A stretch of 64,000 nt of DNA from Oscillospiraceae bacterium (GCA_017550645.1 JAFZOI010000025.1:1-64000), one strand, 5' to 3'. Positions 26,320-36,309 are shown, counted from the stretch's first letter. Made by a program: numbers and translations. Notes: a model not told the origin generated them from the sequence alone.

Positions 26320-27438
26320 ATGTCCAGCGTAACTATGAAGGGGATTTACAAGAAATACGCGGGCGGCGTCACGGCGGTCTCCGACTTCAACCTTGACGTT
26401 GAGGATAAGGAATTTATAATCCTTGTCGGTCCTTCCGGCTGCGGCAAGTCCACGACCCTGCGCATGATCGCCGGTCTTGAAGAGATCACTGCCGGCGAGC
26501 TCTACATCGACGGCAAGCTCGTCAATGACGTTCCCCCCAAAGAGAGAGATATAGCGATGGTCTTCCAGAACTACGCGCTGTATCCGCATATGACCGTTTT
26601 CGAGAACATGTCCTTCGGTCTGAAGATCCGCAAGATGCCCAAGGATGAGATCAAGCGCCGCGTTGACGAGGCCGCCCAGATCCTCGAGATAGAGCACCTG
26701 CTCGACAGAAAGCCTGCCGCGCTCTCCGGCGGCCAGAGGCAGCGTGTCGCGCTCGGCCGCGCCATTGTCCGCAACCCGAAGGTCTTCCTCCTCGACGAGC
26801 CTCTGTCCAACCTCGACGCAAAGCTCCGTACCGCGATGCGTTCCGAGCTCGCCAAGCTGCACAAGAAGCTCGCCACCACGTTCATCTACGTTACCCATGA
26901 CCAGACCGAGGCTATGACGATGGGTACCCGCATCGTCGTTATGAAGGACGGCTTTATCCAGCAGATCGCCGCTCCGCAGTATCTGTATGAGAATCCGGCC
27001 AACCTCTTCGTCGCGACCTTTATCGGCACTCCGCAGATGAACACCTGCGAGGGCGAGCTCATCGACGAGGGCGGCGTGACCTACCTCCGCTTCGGCGAAA
27101 ACGCGAAGGTCGCTCTTCCCGATAACAAGGGCCGCAAGCCCGAAGTCCTCGCCTATGCCGGCAAGAAAGTCATCTTCGGTATCCGCCCGAACCACATCTA
27201 TGCCGACGAAGCTTTCATGAACGCCCATCCCGATTCCATCGTCGACGTCAAGGTCGAGATGACCGAGCTGCTCGGCGCCGATACGAACCTCTATCTGTCC
27301 GAGGGCGACATCCAGTTCACTGCCGTCGTTCCGACCGGTTCCACCAACTGCAAGATGGACGACGACATCAAGGTCTGCTTCGACGCTTCGAAGATCCACC
27401 TCTTCGACTACGAGACCGAGAAGACCATCACCAACTGA
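26320..27438 (+). CDS. Carbohydrate ABC transporter ATPase, MsmK/MsmX/UgpC family
   Basis: 372 residues; ATG behind GGAGGT. The nucleotide-binding domain has Walker A GPSGCGKST (about 38), Q-loop VFQNYALYPHMTV, signature LSGGQRQRVALGRA, Walker B VFLLDEPLSNLDAKLR and the switch His in YVTHDQTEA. The C-terminal MalK-like regulatory domain (TOBE/OB, about 240-372) includes FGIRPNHIY. No permease or binding protein is adjacent, so it is probably a shared ATPase for several distant sugar importers, as MsmX is in Bacillus. It is monocistronic with strong codon bias. Confidence 0.92.
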   Translation: MSSVTMKGIYKKYAGGVTAVSDFNLDVEDKEFIILVGPSGCGKSTTLRMIAGLEEITAGELYIDGKLVNDVPPKERDIAMVFQNYALYPHMTVFENMSFGLKIRKMPKDEIKRRVDEAAQILEIEHLLDRKPAALSGGQRQRVALGRAIVRNPKVFLLDEPLSNLDAKLRTAMRSELAKLHKKLATTFIYVTHDQTEAMTMGTRIVVMKDGFIQQIAAPQYLYENPANLFVATFIGTPQMNTCEGELIDEGGVTYLRFGENAKVALPDNKGRKPEVLAYAGKKVIFGIRPNHIYADEAFMNAHPDSIVDVKVEMTELLGADTNLYLSEGDIQFTAVVPTGSTNCKMDDDIKVCFDASKIHLFDYETEKTITN

Positions 27439-27461
27439 CAATAAACTCTCCGAATTACATA

Positions 27462-27497
27462 AAGCCTGCCGTTCGAAAGGACGGCAGGCTTTTTTTC
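27462..27497 (+). terminator. Rho-independent terminator of the ATPase gene
   Basis: An 11-bp stem (27462-27472 with 27481-27491), 8-nt loop, then a run of T. Confidence 0.92.
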
Positions 27498-27581
27498 GTC
27501 ATTTTTGCGTATTCATATGAAAAAATGCCCCTGCGACAAAAATGTTCACAAAAAAAACAACGAAAAAATGGAATTTGCGTC

Positions 27582-27610
27582 TTGAAAAATGACAAAGAAA
27601 AGGGTATAGT
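27582..27610 (+). promoter_or_regulatory. Promoter of the regulator-ftsEX operon
   Basis: TTGAAA at 27582-27587, 17-bp spacer, TATAGT at 27605-27610. The ~105-nt leader has two small GC hairpins (around 27664-27677 and 27687-27702) just before the Shine-Dalgarno site. Confidence 0.7.
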
Positions 27611-27720
27611 GTGTAAGAATAATCCATTATGTCAACGGCGTGTATCCGATTTGTAATTTATGTCGGCCTTTGGGCCGCAGAACGTCTGCGCCGAAACGGC
27701 GCGGGAAAGGGTGGACTCAA

Positions 27721-28809
27721 ATGTCGGGCAGGATCTTCCAGAGCGTTATCGTTCAGATGAAAGAGGCGACGGACAGGGTCATCGGCGTCATGGACGACGA
27801 GGGCAACGTCACCGCCTGCAACGAGCTGTCAATGGTCGGAACGCGCCTCGGCAGGGCGGCCGGCGTCATAGGCGAATCCTCCGATTCGCTCATTCGCTAC
27901 GACGGGAGGACTTTCAAGGTCCTCGGCGGCTATAACGCCGACTTCGATTATGCCGTTTTCGTCGAGGGAACGGACGACGAGGCGAGCTGCGTCTGCGTTC
28001 TCGCCGCCATCGCCTTCAATGAGGCGAAGATATATTACGAGGAAAAGTACGACAAGACCGCGTTTATAAAAAATATCATCTCCGACAATACGCTCATGGT
28101 CGACATGTACGTCCGCGCCAAGGAGCTGCACTTCGACATGACCGTGCCTAGGGCCGTCATCCTCGTCCGCCAGATGGACAAGGTCGAGCCCGCGACGATG
28201 GAGGTCATGCAGGGCATGTTCCCGGACAAGCAGCGCGATTTCATCTTCTCCGTCAGCGAGACGGACATTGTGCTGATAAAGGAGCTCATGCCCGGGATGG
28301 GGAGCGCGGATCTCGGCAAGATAGCCGATCAGGTCAGCAGCACGCTCTCGTCCGAGCTCTATGTCAAGACGGTCATCGGCGTCGGCAGCGTCGCAAATCA
28401 CCTGCGGGAGCTCGCCGAGCGCTATAAAGAGGCGCAGGTCGCCATCGAGGTCGGCAAGGTGTTCGACAACGAAAAGAGCGTCATGTACTATGACAATCTC
28501 GGTATAGGCCGCCTGATATACCAGCTCCCGACGACCCTCTGCGAGATGTTCATCTCCGAGGTCTTCAAGAAAAATCCCATAGACGCGCTCGATCAGGAGA
28601 CGCTCTATACGATAAACAAGTTCTTTGAAAACAATCTGAACGTATCCGAGACCTCGCGCAAGCTGTTCGTCCACAGGAACACGCTCGTATACAGGCTCGA
28701 AAAGATAAAGAAGCTCACCGGGCTCGATCTGCGCGAATTCGACCACGCCATCGTATTCAAGGTCGCGCTCATGGTCAAGAAATACCTCAACTCTCAAAAT
28801 CACATCTGA
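27721..28809 (+). CDS. PucR/CdaR-type helix-turn-helix regulator
   Basis: 362 residues from ATG 27721, behind AAAGGGTGG. The N-terminal ~120 residues look like a small ligand-sensing (PAS/GAF or CdaR-like) domain. The middle (about 230-290) carries the GGDEF-like CdaR segment VIGVGSVANHLRELAERYKEA. The C-terminal PucR helix-turn-helix is clear: TLYTINKFFENNLNVSETSR, LFVHRNTLVYRLEKIKKLTG. The family often responds to sugar diacids or nitrogen sources. Here it sits 35 bases before ftsE, under a promoter that probably also reads ftsE, ftsX and the hydrolase, so a role in cell-envelope growth control is likely (inference). Confidence 0.85.
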   Translation: MSGRIFQSVIVQMKEATDRVIGVMDDEGNVTACNELSMVGTRLGRAAGVIGESSDSLIRYDGRTFKVLGGYNADFDYAVFVEGTDDEASCVCVLAAIAFNEAKIYYEEKYDKTAFIKNIISDNTLMVDMYVRAKELHFDMTVPRAVILVRQMDKVEPATMEVMQGMFPDKQRDFIFSVSETDIVLIKELMPGMGSADLGKIADQVSSTLSSELYVKTVIGVGSVANHLRELAERYKEAQVAIEVGKVFDNEKSVMYYDNLGIGRLIYQLPTTLCEMFISEVFKKNPIDALDQETLYTINKFFENNLNVSETSRKLFVHRNTLVYRLEKIKKLTGLDLREFDHAIVFKVALMVKKYLNSQNHI

Positions 28810-28844
28810 CTGCAGCGCCGGCTCCGGCCGGCGACGGAGGAAAA

Positions 28845-29531
28845 ATGATAAAGTTCAAGGAAGTATACAAGACTTACGAAAACGGCACCAAGGCGATACG
28901 GGGCATCAACCTCGATATCGACGATGGCGAATTCGTATTTCTCGTAGGCCCGTCCGGCAGCGGCAAATCGACGCTCGTCAAGCTCATAACGGGCGAGATA
29001 TGCGCGACGAGCGGCGTCGTCGAGGTCAACGGCTACGACATGACGAGGATCAAGCGCCGCCAGATGCCCAAGCTCAGAAGGACGCTCGGCGTCGTATTCC
29101 AGGATTTCCGCCTCATAGACAAGAAGACGATATTCGAAAACATCGCCTTCGCCATGCGTATCGTCGGCGCGCCGACAAAGGAGATAAGGCCCCGCGTGGA
29201 GTACGTTCTCGACCTTGTCGGCCTGCCCGGCTGCGCCGACAGCTACCCGCTCGAGCTCTCCGGCGGCGAGCAGCAGCGCATCGCCATCGCCCGCGCTCTC
29301 GTCAACAATCCGTCCGTGATCATAGCCGACGAGCCGACCGGCAACATAGACCCGGCCCGCAGCCTTGAGATCATGAGGCTCCTCGAGCAGATAAACGAGC
29401 TCGGGACGACGGTGCTCGTAGTTACACACGAAAAGGAACTTGTCAACCGTTTTGCCAAGCGCGTCGTCGTCATAGACAGCGGCCGCCTCGTCGGCGACGG
29501 AGTCAGCGGGTATTACAGCTATGAAGAGTAA
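28845..29531 (+). CDS. ftsE: Cell division ATP-binding protein FtsE
   Basis: 228 residues; ATG behind GGAGG. Walker [11 protein letters not shown]-loop [17 protein letters not shown], signature [15 protein letters not shown], Walker [14 protein letters not shown] and switch His VVTHEKEL. The N-terminus [20 protein letters not shown] is typical. FtsE drives FtsX to activate peptidoglycan hydrolases at the membrane; the hydrolase partner is encoded next but one. Confidence 0.97.
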   Translation: MIKFKEVYKTYENGTKAIRGINLDIDDGEFVFLVGPSGSGKSTLVKLITGEICATSGVVEVNGYDMTRIKRRQMPKLRRTLGVVFQDFRLIDKKTIFENIAFAMRIVGAPTKEIRPRVEYVLDLVGLPGCADSYPLELSGGEQQRIAIARALVNNPSVIIADEPTGNIDPARSLEIMRLLEQINELGTTVLVVTHEKELVNRFAKRVVVIDSGRLVGDGVSGYYSYEE

Positions 29532-30408
29532 CAACTTTTTTTATTTCATAAAGGAGGGCGTGACGAGCGTCTTCAACCACGGCTTCATGTCCGTGGCGAC
29601 GATAGCCATCATGATGGCGTGCCTGTTCATGATGGGAGGCTTTACGCTCCTGTCGGCGAATATCCAGGAAATGATCTCGACCCTCGAGTCGCAAAACCAG
29701 ATCGTCGCCTTCGTTGACGACAGCCTGACCGACGACGAGGCCCGCGGCCTCTCCGTAAAGCTCGAGGCGATAGAAAACGTCGCGACGGTCGAGTTCGTCT
29801 CCCGCGATCAGGCCATGGACAAGTTCCTGCGCAAGTATCAGGACAACACGCTTTTCAGCGACATCGACTCGTCCGTATTCAGACACCGCTACGTCATCAC
29901 CATGGACGACATCGAGGGCATGGAAAAGCTCCAGAACGACCTTTACAGAGTCCCGGGCATCGCGGCGGTAAACGCGCATCTCGAGATATCGCGCGGCTTC
30001 GTGACGGTGCGCAACATCGTATACATCGTCTCTCTCGCGCTGACGGCCGTCCTTCTGGTGATATCCGTATTCATAATGGCCAACACGATAAAGCTGACGA
30101 CGTTCAGCCGCCGCGAGGAGATAGGCGTCATGAAGATGGTCGGCGCGACGAACTCGTTTATTCGCTGGCCTTTCGTCATCGAGGGCCTTTTCCTCGGCAT
30201 CATCGGCTCCGCGCTGGCGTATCTCCTGACGTGGGGCGTGTATGAGATCCTTTATACCCGCGCGCAGAATTCCGCGACATTCGCCTTTGTCAATCTGGTA
30301 AGATTCTCGAGGTACGCGATCCCGATGCTGATAGCCTACGGCGTGATCGGCGTTCTCGTCGGCGTCATCTCCAGCTCGACCGCCATCAAGAATTACCTGA
30401 AGATATGA
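29521..30408 (+). CDS. ftsX: Cell division protein FtsX (permease-like)
   Basis: 295 residues; start overlaps ftsE by 11 bases. Four TM segments: one near residue 25, then a large extracytoplasmic loop (about 50-165; QNQIVAFVDDSLTDDEARGL), and three near residues 175-290. The conserved REEIGVMKMVGATNSFIRWPF lies between TM2 and TM3. The loop would contact the secreted hydrolase encoded next. Confidence 0.95.
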   Translation: MKSNNFFYFIKEGVTSVFNHGFMSVATIAIMMACLFMMGGFTLLSANIQEMISTLESQNQIVAFVDDSLTDDEARGLSVKLEAIENVATVEFVSRDQAMDKFLRKYQDNTLFSDIDSSVFRHRYVITMDDIEGMEKLQNDLYRVPGIAAVNAHLEISRGFVTVRNIVYIVSLALTAVLLVISVFIMANTIKLTTFSRREEIGVMKMVGATNSFIRWPFVIEGLFLGIIGSALAYLLTWGVYEILYTRAQNSATFAFVNLVRFSRYAIPMLIAYGVIGVLVGVISSSTAIKNYLKI

Positions 30409-30436
30409 CCCGGACCCCTGAGGGAGGGACAGAGAT

Positions 30437-31726
30437 ATGAACAAGAGAAGAAAGCTCATAACGGCCGTTCTGGCCATAGTGCTGTGCATCCTTATCATAC
30501 TGCCGCTCATGGCGGTCGTGTTCCGCGCGCACGCCGTGACCCAGCAGGAGATAAACGAGCTCAAGGAAAAGGCGAGCGAGCTTGCCGACCGCCAGAAGGA
30601 GATAACCGAGAAGCTCAACGCCATCTCCGACGAGAAGGACGCCGTGCAGGCGAGGCAGGCGCTGCTCGACGAGCGCATCAACACGACCTACGAGCAGATC
30701 GAGATATATAACGCTCAGGCGGTCGCGCTCGATTCCCGCATTGCCTATCAGGAACGCGAGCTTGAAAAGCGCGAGGAGGAAGAGGCCGTCCAGATGGAGC
30801 TCTTCCGCCGCCGCGTGCGCGCCATCGAGGAGGCCGGGACGATATCCTATTTCTCCATCCTCTTCGACGCGGCGAGCTTTGCGGACCTTCTCTCCCGTAT
30901 TGACGACATCAACGAGATAATGTCCTATAACGAGTACGTCGTCAAGGGCCTCAAGGACGCTCAGGCCGCGACGCAGGCTGCCCGCGAGGAGCTTGCCGCG
31001 ACGAGGGCCGAGGTGGACGAGGCCAGAGCGCAGGAGGAAGAGAAAAAACACGAGCTCGATATCCAGCTTGCCGAGATGCAGGTGCTCATGGTGACCCTTG
31101 AAGAGCAGCGCGAGCAGTACGAGCTCACCTATGAAGAGAACGAAAAGCTCGAAGAAGAGCTCACCGAGAAGATAACCGAGCTCCAGAAGGAATATGACAG
31201 ACAGCTCGAGGAGGAGCGCAAGCGCCGCGAGGAGGAAGAACGCCGTAAGCAGCAGCAGGGCGGCTCCGGCAGCGGGAGCGGGAGCAACTCTGGCAGCGGG
31301 ATAGTCTCGACCGGGACGTATATGTGGCCCGTCAATGACAGCAGACGTTGCGTGACTTCGCCCTTTGGCTGGCGCGTCCATCCCATCCTCGGCACAAGAC
31401 GCTTCCATAACGGCATAGACATCGGCTCCTGGTACGGCTGCGCCATATTCGCCGCCGACTCCGGGACGGTCACGACCTCCGAGTGGAGCGATTCTTACGG
31501 CAACTATGTCATGATAGCTCACGGCAACGGCCGCTATACGCTCTACGCACACATGAGCTCGCGCGCCTGCTCCGTCGGGCAGACGGTCTCCAAGGGCGAC
31601 GTCATCGGCTACGTCGGCAGCACGGGACTCTCCAACGGCAACCACTGCCACTTCGAGACGTGGGTCAACGGTTCGCGCGTCGATCCGCTCGGCTACTTCT
31701 CCACCTACTGGAGATATTGGGACTGA
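30437..31726 (+). CDS. Murein hydrolase activator / M23 peptidase with coiled coil (EnvC/PcsB-like)
   Basis: 429 residues; ATG behind GGGAGGGA. N-terminal signal or anchor (residues 13-32), then a long coiled coil (about 38-275, Glu/Lys/Arg/Gln-rich) and a Gly/Ser linker. The C-terminal LytM/M23 domain (about 300-429) has all the zinc and catalytic motifs: FHNGIDIGSWYG, MIAHGNGRYTLYAHMSS and GNHCHFETWVNG. The intact HxxxD, HxH motifs suggest an active endopeptidase. By position it is the FtsEX-controlled septal hydrolase. Confidence 0.92.
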   Translation: MNKRRKLITAVLAIVLCILIILPLMAVVFRAHAVTQQEINELKEKASELADRQKEITEKLNAISDEKDAVQARQALLDERINTTYEQIEIYNAQAVALDSRIAYQERELEKREEEEAVQMELFRRRVRAIEEAGTISYFSILFDAASFADLLSRIDDINEIMSYNEYVVKGLKDAQAATQAAREELAATRAEVDEARAQEEEKKHELDIQLAEMQVLMVTLEEQREQYELTYEENEKLEEELTEKITELQKEYDRQLEEERKRREEEERRKQQQGGSGSGSGSNSGSGIVSTGTYMWPVNDSRRCVTSPFGWRVHPILGTRRFHNGIDIGSWYGCAIFAADSGTVTTSEWSDSYGNYVMIAHGNGRYTLYAHMSSRACSVGQTVSKGDVIGYVGSTGLSNGNHCHFETWVNGSRVDPLGYFSTYWRYWD

Positions 31727-31754
31727 TAAGAACGAACCCGACTGAGGTCAGTAT

Positions 31755-32960
31755 ATGAAAGAGAAAGTACCGGTATGGGCCGCGATACTCATCGCCCTGT
31801 GCCTGACTGCGGCCGCGGTCGTCGCAATAAGGACCGTGAGCTCCATCCCGTCTCTCAAGCCGCCCGAAGAGGTCAAGGAATACTCCGCCTCGGATAAGCT
31901 CAACGAGGCGCTGAACGTCATCGAAAAGTACTTCGTCGGCGATTGGGAGGAGGACAAGGCGGCCGACGGCGCCGTAGCGGGCGTCGTCGAATCGCTGGGC
32001 GACCGCTGGTCCTACTACATCTCCGCCGACGAGATGCAGGCCTACCTGAACGATTCCGAGAACAAATACGACGGGATAGGCATCGTGATCCGCAAGCGCG
32101 AAGAGGGCGGCATCCTCATTTCCTCCGTTTACGGCGTTTCGCCCGCGGCGGACGCGGGAGTCCAGCCTCAGAGCGTCATTTACGCCGTTGACGGCACGGA
32201 CATTACGGATTATACTCTTGAAGAGGCAAAAACTCTCATCGCCGAGGGCATAGCCCGCGGCAGAGTCGAGCTCACCGTCACCGAGCCCGACGGCACGGAA
32301 CGAATCTTCTCCCTCGTCCCGGGCAAGGTCGAGGTCATTCCCGTCGAGTATTCTATGCTTGAGGACGGGATAGGCTATATCCGCATAGAAAACTTCAAGG
32401 CCCGTTCGGGAAATCTCGCCATCGAAGCGGTCGAAAAGCTCCGCGCGGACGGCGCAAAAGCGCTTATCTTCGACGTCAGGAACGATCCGGGCGGCAATCT
32501 CAACGAACTGCTCAAGATACTCGATTATCTCCTCCCCGAGGGGACGCTCTTCATTTCGCAGAGCAAGGGCGGGGAGCAGGTGCGCCAGTATTCCAAGCCC
32601 GACTGCGTCGAGATGCCCATGGCCGTGCTCATTAATTCCGAGAGTTACAGCGCCGCGGAATTCTTCTCGGCCGCGCTCAGCGAGTACGGCTGGGCGACGC
32701 TCGTCGGCGAAAAGACGACGGGGAAGGGCTATGCGCAGACGACGATAGGTCTCTCGGACGGCAGCGCCATCCATATATCGATAGAGGAATATTTCACTCC
32801 GAACGGAGTGTCCCTCGCGGGAACGGGCGTTACGCCCGATATTGAGATCCCGCTGACAGACGAAGAATTCGAGCTTTTATATTATGATCTTCTTCCGCCG
32901 GAGGACGATGCGCAGCTCAAGGCCGCCGCGCTGCTGCTGGCAGGAGAAATAACGCCTTGA
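31755..32960 (+). CDS. S41 family carboxy-terminal processing peptidase (CtpA-like)
   Basis: 401 residues. N-terminal anchor (residues 10-28), PDZ domain (about 95-180; YDGIGIVIRKREEGGILIS) and S41 tail-specific protease domain with the catalytic Ser in NSESYSAAEFFSAAL (near residue 298) and the Lys in GEKTTGKGYAQ. Substrate not known; CtpA/CtpB process secreted or spore signalling proteins and, in some species, control murein hydrolases. It closes the ftsEX-hydrolase-ctp run, a conserved Clostridial order. Confidence 0.92.
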   Translation: MKEKVPVWAAILIALCLTAAAVVAIRTVSSIPSLKPPEEVKEYSASDKLNEALNVIEKYFVGDWEEDKAADGAVAGVVESLGDRWSYYISADEMQAYLNDSENKYDGIGIVIRKREEGGILISSVYGVSPAADAGVQPQSVIYAVDGTDITDYTLEEAKTLIAEGIARGRVELTVTEPDGTERIFSLVPGKVEVIPVEYSMLEDGIGYIRIENFKARSGNLAIEAVEKLRADGAKALIFDVRNDPGGNLNELLKILDYLLPEGTLFISQSKGGEQVRQYSKPDCVEMPMAVLINSESYSAAEFFSAALSEYGWATLVGEKTTGKGYAQTTIGLSDGSAIHISIEEYFTPNGVSLAGTGVTPDIEIPLTDEEFELLYYDLLPPEDDAQLKAAALLLAGEITP

Positions 32961-32974
32961 AAGGAAATGTTGAA

Positions 32975-33448
32975 ATGGCAAAGTTTCGAATGAGCGAAGA
33001 GCGCTACAAGGCGCTTAAGGACGAGCTGAATTATCTGCAGACCGTAAGAGAAAAAGAAGTCTCCGAGCTCATCAAGGAGGCCCGCAGCTTCGGCGATCTG
33101 TCCGAAAACAGCGAGTACGACGAGGCGAAGACGGAGCAGGGCATGCTCTATTCCAAGATCGCCGAGATAAAGAACCTCATCGAGAACGCCGAGATCATCG
33201 AGCACAGCAAGGAGACGGGAAAGGTCGGCCTCGGCACCGTCGTGACCGTCATCGACCTCGAGACGAACGAGGAAGAGGAGTACCATATCGTCAGCTCTCA
33301 GGAAGCCGACCCCCTCAACTACAAAGTCTCCGAGGAATCTCCCTTCGGCGCGTCGCTCATCGGCCATAAGGACGGCGACACCATCACCGTTCACGCTCCC
33401 GCAGGCGATATCAAGTACAAGATAAAGAAGATAGCCAGAGCCCGCTGA
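32975..33448 (+). CDS. greA: Transcription elongation factor GreA
   Basis: 157 residues from ATG 32975, nine bases after AAAGGAAA; a TTG at 32957 is an alternative start overlapping the protease gene. N-terminal coiled coil with the conserved acidic tip ([18 protein letters not shown]) and C-terminal FKBP-like domain ending [13 protein letters not shown]. It stimulates RNAP to cleave backtracked RNA. It lies directly before lysS, a conserved pair. Confidence 0.96.
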   Translation: MAKFRMSEERYKALKDELNYLQTVREKEVSELIKEARSFGDLSENSEYDEAKTEQGMLYSKIAEIKNLIENAEIIEHSKETGKVGLGTVVTVIDLETNEEEEYHIVSSQEADPLNYKVSEESPFGASLIGHKDGDTITVHAPAGDIKYKIKKIARAR

Positions 33449-33468
33449 AAAGCCGGGACGGAGGACAT

Positions 33469-35397
33469 ATGACAGACGAGACGATCAGGACGGAGGACCT
33501 CTCCGAGATCCTGCAGATAAGGCGCGACAAGCTCGCGAAGCTGCAGCAGGAGGGGAAGGATCCCTTCGCTCTAACGCGCTTTGAGCGCACGGCGCACTCC
33601 GCCGGAATAAAGGACAACTTCGAGGCCATGGAAAACGCGACCGTTTCCATGGCCGGCCGCATCATGTCCAAGCGCGACATGGGCAAGGCCTTTTTCTGCG
33701 ACCTGCAGGACGATACCGGCCGCATCCAGCTCTACGTGCGCGTCGACGACCTCGGCCCGGACGCCTTCGCCGAGTTCAAAAAGTGGGACATCGGCGATAT
33801 CGTCGGCGTCGAGGGCTTCGTTTTCCGAACGCGCCGCGGCGAGATATCCGTCCACGCGCAGAAGATGCTGTTGCTCTCCAAGTCTCTGCGCCCGCTGCCC
33901 GAGAAGTTCCACGGCCTGACCGACGTCGAGACGCGCTACAGACAGCGCTACGTCGACCTCATCGTCAATCCCGAGGTGCGCCGCGCCTTCGAGATTCGCA
34001 GCGGCTTTATAAGCCATATCAGGAGCTTCCTCGACGCGAGGGGCTTTCTCGAGGTCGAGACGCCAGTCCTCAGCGCCATATCCGGCGGCGCGACGGCGCG
34101 CCCCTTCATAACGCACCATAACGCCCTCAATATAGACATGTACCTGCGCATCGCGACGGAGCTCCACCTCAAGCGCCTCATCGTGGGCGGCATGGAGCGC
34201 GTCTACGAGATAGGCCGCATCTTCCGCAACGAGGGCATGGACACCCGCCACAACCCCGAATTCACGAGCGTCGAGCTCTATCAGGCTTACGCCGATTTCA
34301 ACGACATGATGGACCTCTTCGAGGAACTGCTATCCTCGGCCGCCCTGAAGCTCCTCGGAACGACGAAGGTGACCTGGCAGGGCGAGGAGGTCGACCTCGC
34401 GCCCGGCTGGCCGCGCCTTACGATGGCCGAGGCTGTCAAGCAGTACCTCGGGCTCGACTTCATGGCGATCGAGACCGACGAAGAGGCCGCCGCGCTGGCC
34501 AAAAAGGTCGGCATCGAGCTCGACGGGAAAAACGGCCACGAGCCGACGTGGGGCAATCTGCTCTATGAGTGCTTCGACCGTCTCGTCGAGGAAAAGCTCG
34601 TCCAGCCGACGTTTATAACAATGCACCCCGTGGACGTGTCCCCGCTTGCCAAGCGTAGCCCGTCCGACCCGCGCCTTACCGAGCGCTTCGAACTCTTTAT
34701 ATGCCGCAGCGAGATGGGCAACGCCTTCTCAGAGCTCAACGACCCCATCGACCAGAAGCAGCGCTTCCAGAAGCAGGTCGATCTGCGCAAGGCGGGCGAC
34801 GACGAGGCCGGCATGATGGACGAGGACTATATTAACGCGCTCGAATACGGCATGCCGCCGACGGGCGGCCTCGGCATCGGGGTCGACCGCTGCGTCATGC
34901 TCCTGACCGGCAGCGATTCCATCCGCGACGTCATCCTATTCCCGACAATGAAACCCGAGGGCCTCGGCAAAAAGGACGTCGAGAGCGCTCCCGCGGAGAC
35001 CGCCGCGGTCGAGGAGAAGATAGACTTCTCCAACGTCGTCATAGAGCCGCTATTCGAGGACGCGGTCGATTTTGAGACGTTCTCCAAATCCGATTTCCGC
35101 GCCGTCAAGGTGCTCGAATGCGAGGCCGTCCCAAAGTCCAAGAAGCTGCTTCGCTTCACGCTCGACGACGGGAGCGGGACGCCGCGCACCATCCTCTCCG
35201 GCATCCGCGCGTTCTACGAGCCCGAGCAGCTCGTCGGGAAGACCTGTATCGCCATCACGAACCTCCCGCCGCGCGCCATGATGGGCATAGAATCCTGCGG
35301 AATGCTCATCTCCGCCGTCCATAAGGAAGGCGAGGAGGAGAAGCTCCATCTTCTGATGGTCGATCCCCATATCCCCGCCGGCGCAAAGCTCTACTGA
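33469..35397 (+). CDS. lysS: Lysyl-tRNA synthetase (class II) with C-terminal EMAP-type tRNA-binding domain
   Basis: 642 residues, about 140 longer than a normal class II LysRS. Residues 1-140 hold the anticodon-binding OB fold, and the core has motif 1 ([10 protein letters not shown]), motif 2 ([22 protein letters not shown]) and motif 3 ([22 protein letters not shown]). After an Ala/Glu linker (about 505-530), residues 535-642 form a second, Trbp111/MetRS-type tRNA-binding OB fold: [20 protein letters not shown], then [16 protein letters not shown]. That appendage is normally found on MetRS and would increase tRNA affinity. The ATG is behind GGAGG, 21 bases after greA. Confidence 0.95.
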   Translation: MTDETIRTEDLSEILQIRRDKLAKLQQEGKDPFALTRFERTAHSAGIKDNFEAMENATVSMAGRIMSKRDMGKAFFCDLQDDTGRIQLYVRVDDLGPDAFAEFKKWDIGDIVGVEGFVFRTRRGEISVHAQKMLLLSKSLRPLPEKFHGLTDVETRYRQRYVDLIVNPEVRRAFEIRSGFISHIRSFLDARGFLEVETPVLSAISGGATARPFITHHNALNIDMYLRIATELHLKRLIVGGMERVYEIGRIFRNEGMDTRHNPEFTSVELYQAYADFNDMMDLFEELLSSAALKLLGTTKVTWQGEEVDLAPGWPRLTMAEAVKQYLGLDFMAIETDEEAAALAKKVGIELDGKNGHEPTWGNLLYECFDRLVEEKLVQPTFITMHPVDVSPLAKRSPSDPRLTERFELFICRSEMGNAFSELNDPIDQKQRFQKQVDLRKAGDDEAGMMDEDYINALEYGMPPTGGLGIGVDRCVMLLTGSDSIRDVILFPTMKPEGLGKKDVESAPAETAAVEEKIDFSNVVIEPLFEDAVDFETFSKSDFRAVKVLECEAVPKSKKLLRFTLDDGSGTPRTILSGIRAFYEPEQLVGKTCIAITNLPPRAMMGIESCGMLISAVHKEGEEEKLHLLMVDPHIPAGAKLY

Positions 35398-35461
35398 GAT
35401 ACTCCATTTATATCTGAAAGAGAGATCCCGCTTTGCCAAGCGAAAACAATTGATGACAAAA

Positions 35462-35495
35462 AGAAAGAGCAGCATAGCGCTGCTCTTTCTTTTTA
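35462..35495. terminator. Terminator between convergent lysS and SDR genes
   Basis: A 12-bp stem (35462-35473 with 35479-35490), 5-nt loop; T-runs on both strands make it bidirectional. Confidence 0.9.
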
Positions 35496-35531
35496 TATGG
35501 CTCTATGTCCCGTACGTTCGGGGCGGATCGA

Positions 35532-36272
35532 TCAGCACTCGAAACCGCCGTCGACCTTGATGACCTGGCCGTCGATGAAGGAAGAATCATCGGAGGCGAG
35601 GAACAGGGCGACCGTCGCGATGTCTTCGGGCTGTCCGACTCTCTTCATCGGGCATCCGTCGATCATTCCCTGAAGTACGGACGGTCCGCCGATGCTGTCC
35701 ACCATTGCCGTGTGGATAGCGCCGGGAGCGATGGCGTTGACTCTGATCTCCGGTCCGAGCTCCCAAGCCATGGACTTGGAAAGTCCGGCGAACGCGTGCT
35801 TGGAGGAAATATAGGCGGCAAAGCCGTGATGCGCCGCAAAGGAAGCTACGGAAGCGACGTTGACTATAACGCCCTTGCCCTTTGCCTTCATAATGGGAGC
35901 GGTAAGCTGGCAGAGCCTGAGAGCGGAGTCGACGTTGACTCTGAACACTCTGTCCCATTCCTCAATGGAAACGTCCTGAAGCGTGGACATGCTCAGCATT
36001 CCCGCGTTGTTAACAAGGATATCGACCGTTCCGTAGGTCTCGACGGTCTTCTTGACTATCTCGTCGCAGAAACCCAGATCCGAAGCGTCCCCGAGGACGT
36101 AAATAGCTTCGTTTCCTTCTGCTTTGATCCTGTCAACGACTGCCTTTGCGCGCTCTTCGTTGCGTCCGACAACGACGACTTTCGCGCCTTCCTGGGCAAA
36201 CAGCACCGCAGTTGCTCTGCCCATTCCCGATGTTGCGCCGGTTACGATGGCGACTTTGTCTTTGAGTTTCAT
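35532..36272 (-). CDS. SDR family oxidoreductase (FabG-like)
   Basis: 246 residues; ATG 36272 behind AAAGGAGC. Classical short-chain dehydrogenase: TGATSGMGRA cofactor motif near residue 12, NNAGM (about 88), catalytic Ser in VNVASVASF and YISSK (Tyr and Lys), closing with DGQVIKVDGGFEC. The R in VVGRNEER after the second strand favours NADP(H). The substrate cannot be told; no fatty-acid or polyketide genes are adjacent. It is monocistronic and followed by a bidirectional terminator. Codon use is less GC-biased than in the neighbours. Confidence 0.88.
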   Translation of the reverse strand: MKLKDKVAIVTGATSGMGRATAVLFAQEGAKVVVVGRNEERAKAVVDRIKAEGNEAIYVLGDASDLGFCDEIVKKTVETYGTVDILVNNAGMLSMSTLQDVSIEEWDRVFRVNVDSALRLCQLTAPIMKAKGKGVIVNVASVASFAAHHGFAAYISSKHAFAGLSKSMAWELGPEIRVNAIAPGAIHTAMVDSIGGPSVLQGMIDGCPMKRVGQPEDIATVALFLASDDSSFIDGQVIKVDGGFEC

Positions 36273-36295
36273 TTTTGCTCCTTTCTGATATAACG

Positions 36296-36309
36296 TGCAC
36301 AATAGTGCA
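36296..36309. promoter_or_regulatory. Operator-like inverted repeat upstream of the SDR gene
   Basis: A 14-base dyad TGCAC-AATA-GTGCA, 24 bases before the SDR start codon on the minus strand. Placement fits a repressor site, but no regulator gene is nearby. Confidence 0.4.
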
